From positions 2,232,001 to 2,296,000 of the forward strand of contig NZ_CP092488.2 in the NCBI RefSeq assembly GCF_022430545.2: 64,000 bases of DNA, read 5' to 3'. The notes under the pieces were generated by a model, which saw only the letters and a list, made by a program, of their open reading frames with translations, was not told the DNA's origin and searched no databases. This DNA is from Mycobacterium paraterrae. GTDB taxonomy: Bacteria; Actinomycetota; Actinomycetes; Mycobacteriales; Mycobacteriaceae. Made by a program: the position numbers and the translations under genes. The first letter of the stretch is position 1; each line of letters begins with the position of its first letter. Positions 63,355 through 64,000 of this stretch are shown piece after piece.

Positions 63355-63399
63355 ATCCTGCGCTCGCCCGTTCAGGACTACGTGAGTAGCGCATTACTC
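63355..63399 (-). promoter_or_regulatory. Regulon site G: dyad plus -10
   Basis: GAGTAG-CGCA-TTACTC (63384-63399, five of six paired). Leftward, CAGGAT (63360-63355) starts 31.5 bp from the centre. It would drive the PLD-like, ParB-like and phosphoesterase genes with a ~66-nt leader. An extra half-site CTACTC overlaps the predicted start of transcription (63343-63348). Confidence 0.75.
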
Positions 63400-63671
63400 G
63401 ACTTTGGCGGCCTCCTGGTTGAGCGCCGGTGCGAGAGTCACTGTGACCGGCTTGGTTCGTCGAATCGCAGTGGGAGCTTCCTGCCCGACAACAGGTTTCG
63501 ACTGATTCTCGATGTACATCACACACGTCAAACACAGGGCTCGACGTCGGATCGGCGCGTCGTGTTTCGGTAGGACCCGGCGGCGGCACTTGTCTGCTCG
63601 CGCGCCGAGCCCTACCCACGCCGTCGACGAATCAGCGGCGAAAACGCGCGCATGGCCCGGGCTGGCTCCAG
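63400..63671. other. Intergenic region between the locus and the DUF1036-like gene
   Basis: About 270 bp with no ORF that looks coding and no further dyad. Confidence 0.4.
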
Positions 63672-64000
63672 TCACGCGTTCAGGTTCGTGGTGTGATGGT
63701 TGCCCAAGAACGAGCCGCCATCCGCCCGGGCCATGTTGACGACATCCCATGTCGAAGTCCCGATCAACAAACAGCCGTCAAACTTTTCGATCGGTTTCAC
63801 ATAGACCCGAGGTCCATTGCTGTCGCCCCACCACCTGCCGTCGCCGGCATGGGCATAGAAGTAGAGGTAGCGATTCGAGCTGTAAATCACGGTCTTGGTT
63901 TCACCGGGGTTGAGATTCCACCATCCGTGTGTCGCCCAACCGCCGTCCTGCCCGCACGCGTCCTGATCGCGCTTCATGACGGCGACCGCCACCAGCTTGC
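63672..64000 (-). CDS. DUF1036-like protein (N-terminus outside window)
   Basis: The frame is open to the right edge. A GTG at 63992 could be a start, but the upstream codons (KL) continue in frame, so the gene is probably cut by the window. WATHGWWNLNPGETKTVIYS, YLYFYAHAGDGRWWG and VYVKPIEKF, with two visible Cys, fit DUF1036, a domain often found in exported or surface proteins. At least 108 residues are visible. Whether it belongs to the regulon cannot be seen because its promoter lies outside. Confidence 0.65.
   Translation of the reverse strand, partial: KLVAVAVMKRDQDACGQDGGWATHGWWNLNPGETKTVIYSSNRYLYFYAHAGDGRWWGDSNGPRVYVKPIEKFDGCLLIGTSTWDVVNMARADGGSFLGNHHTTNLNA

Overview
The window is GC-rich actinobacterial DNA and almost certainly from a mycobacterium, probably a non-tuberculous Mycobacterium or Mycolicibacterium. 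The evidence is an Ag85-type mycolyltransferase, an LdtA-type L,D-transpeptidase, several small Sec-secreted proteins with mycobacterial signal peptides, many GTG starts and GTGA/ATGA overlaps, and the gene run pepA-treS-mak-...-fbpC-...-htdZ-ephF-GNAT. From memory that run matches the Rv0125-Rv0134 part of the M. tuberculosis chromosome.

1-1.7 kb holds the N-terminal part of a secreted protein built of ~175-residue tandem repeats. 2-25 kb is a large catabolic region: five SDRs counting the one at 2.1 kb, an acyl-CoA dehydrogenase, an alpha-methylacyl-CoA racemase-like protein, two enoyl-CoA hydratases, two acyl-CoA ligases, a Rieske oxygenase, a Baeyer-Villiger-type monooxygenase, a CoA-transferase, a thiamine-diphosphate enzyme, an aldehyde dehydrogenase and an NDMA-type alcohol dehydrogenase, with a GntR regulator and a beta-propeller protein. 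It looks like a pathway that hydroxylates and cleaves a cyclic or branched hydrophobic substrate and beta-oxidises the acid. Three of its promoter regions share an operator-like dyad, AGAATnnnATTCT, 48-51 bp upstream of a start codon.

25-46 kb is mainly mycobacterial core: an acyltransferase, the cell-wall enzyme LdtA, protease PepA, TreS and Mak (feeding the GlgE alpha-glucan pathway), FbpC, HtdZ and EphF. Within it is an unusual unit, MarR - ABC ATPase - ABC permease - MerR/cobalamin-adenosyltransferase fusion. The fusion gene has a textbook MerR promoter (19-bp spacer filled by a 19-bp palindrome) and looks leaderless.

46-63.4 kb is the most novel part: a locus of enzymes from normally extracellular families that mostly lack visible signal peptides. 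It holds a LysM protein, a polyglycine-hydrolase-like serine hydrolase, a tail-fibre-like repeat protein, an M64 peptidase, an M4 protealysin-like peptidase with an adjacent emfourin-type inhibitor, a phospholipase C/acid-phosphatase-type phosphoesterase and a PLD-like protein, plus small proteins and a large LuxR/AAA regulator broken by one in-frame stop. Seven copies of a 16-bp dyad (consensus RRGTAG-n4-YTACYY) lie upstream of its transcription units. In all seven, a hexamer fitting NANNNT begins exactly 31.5 bp from the dyad centre, as expected for an activator centred near -43. At the leaderless small gene at 53300 the predicted +1 is the A of the ATG. I infer a single, previously undescribed regulon. 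The right edge cuts a DUF1036-like gene.
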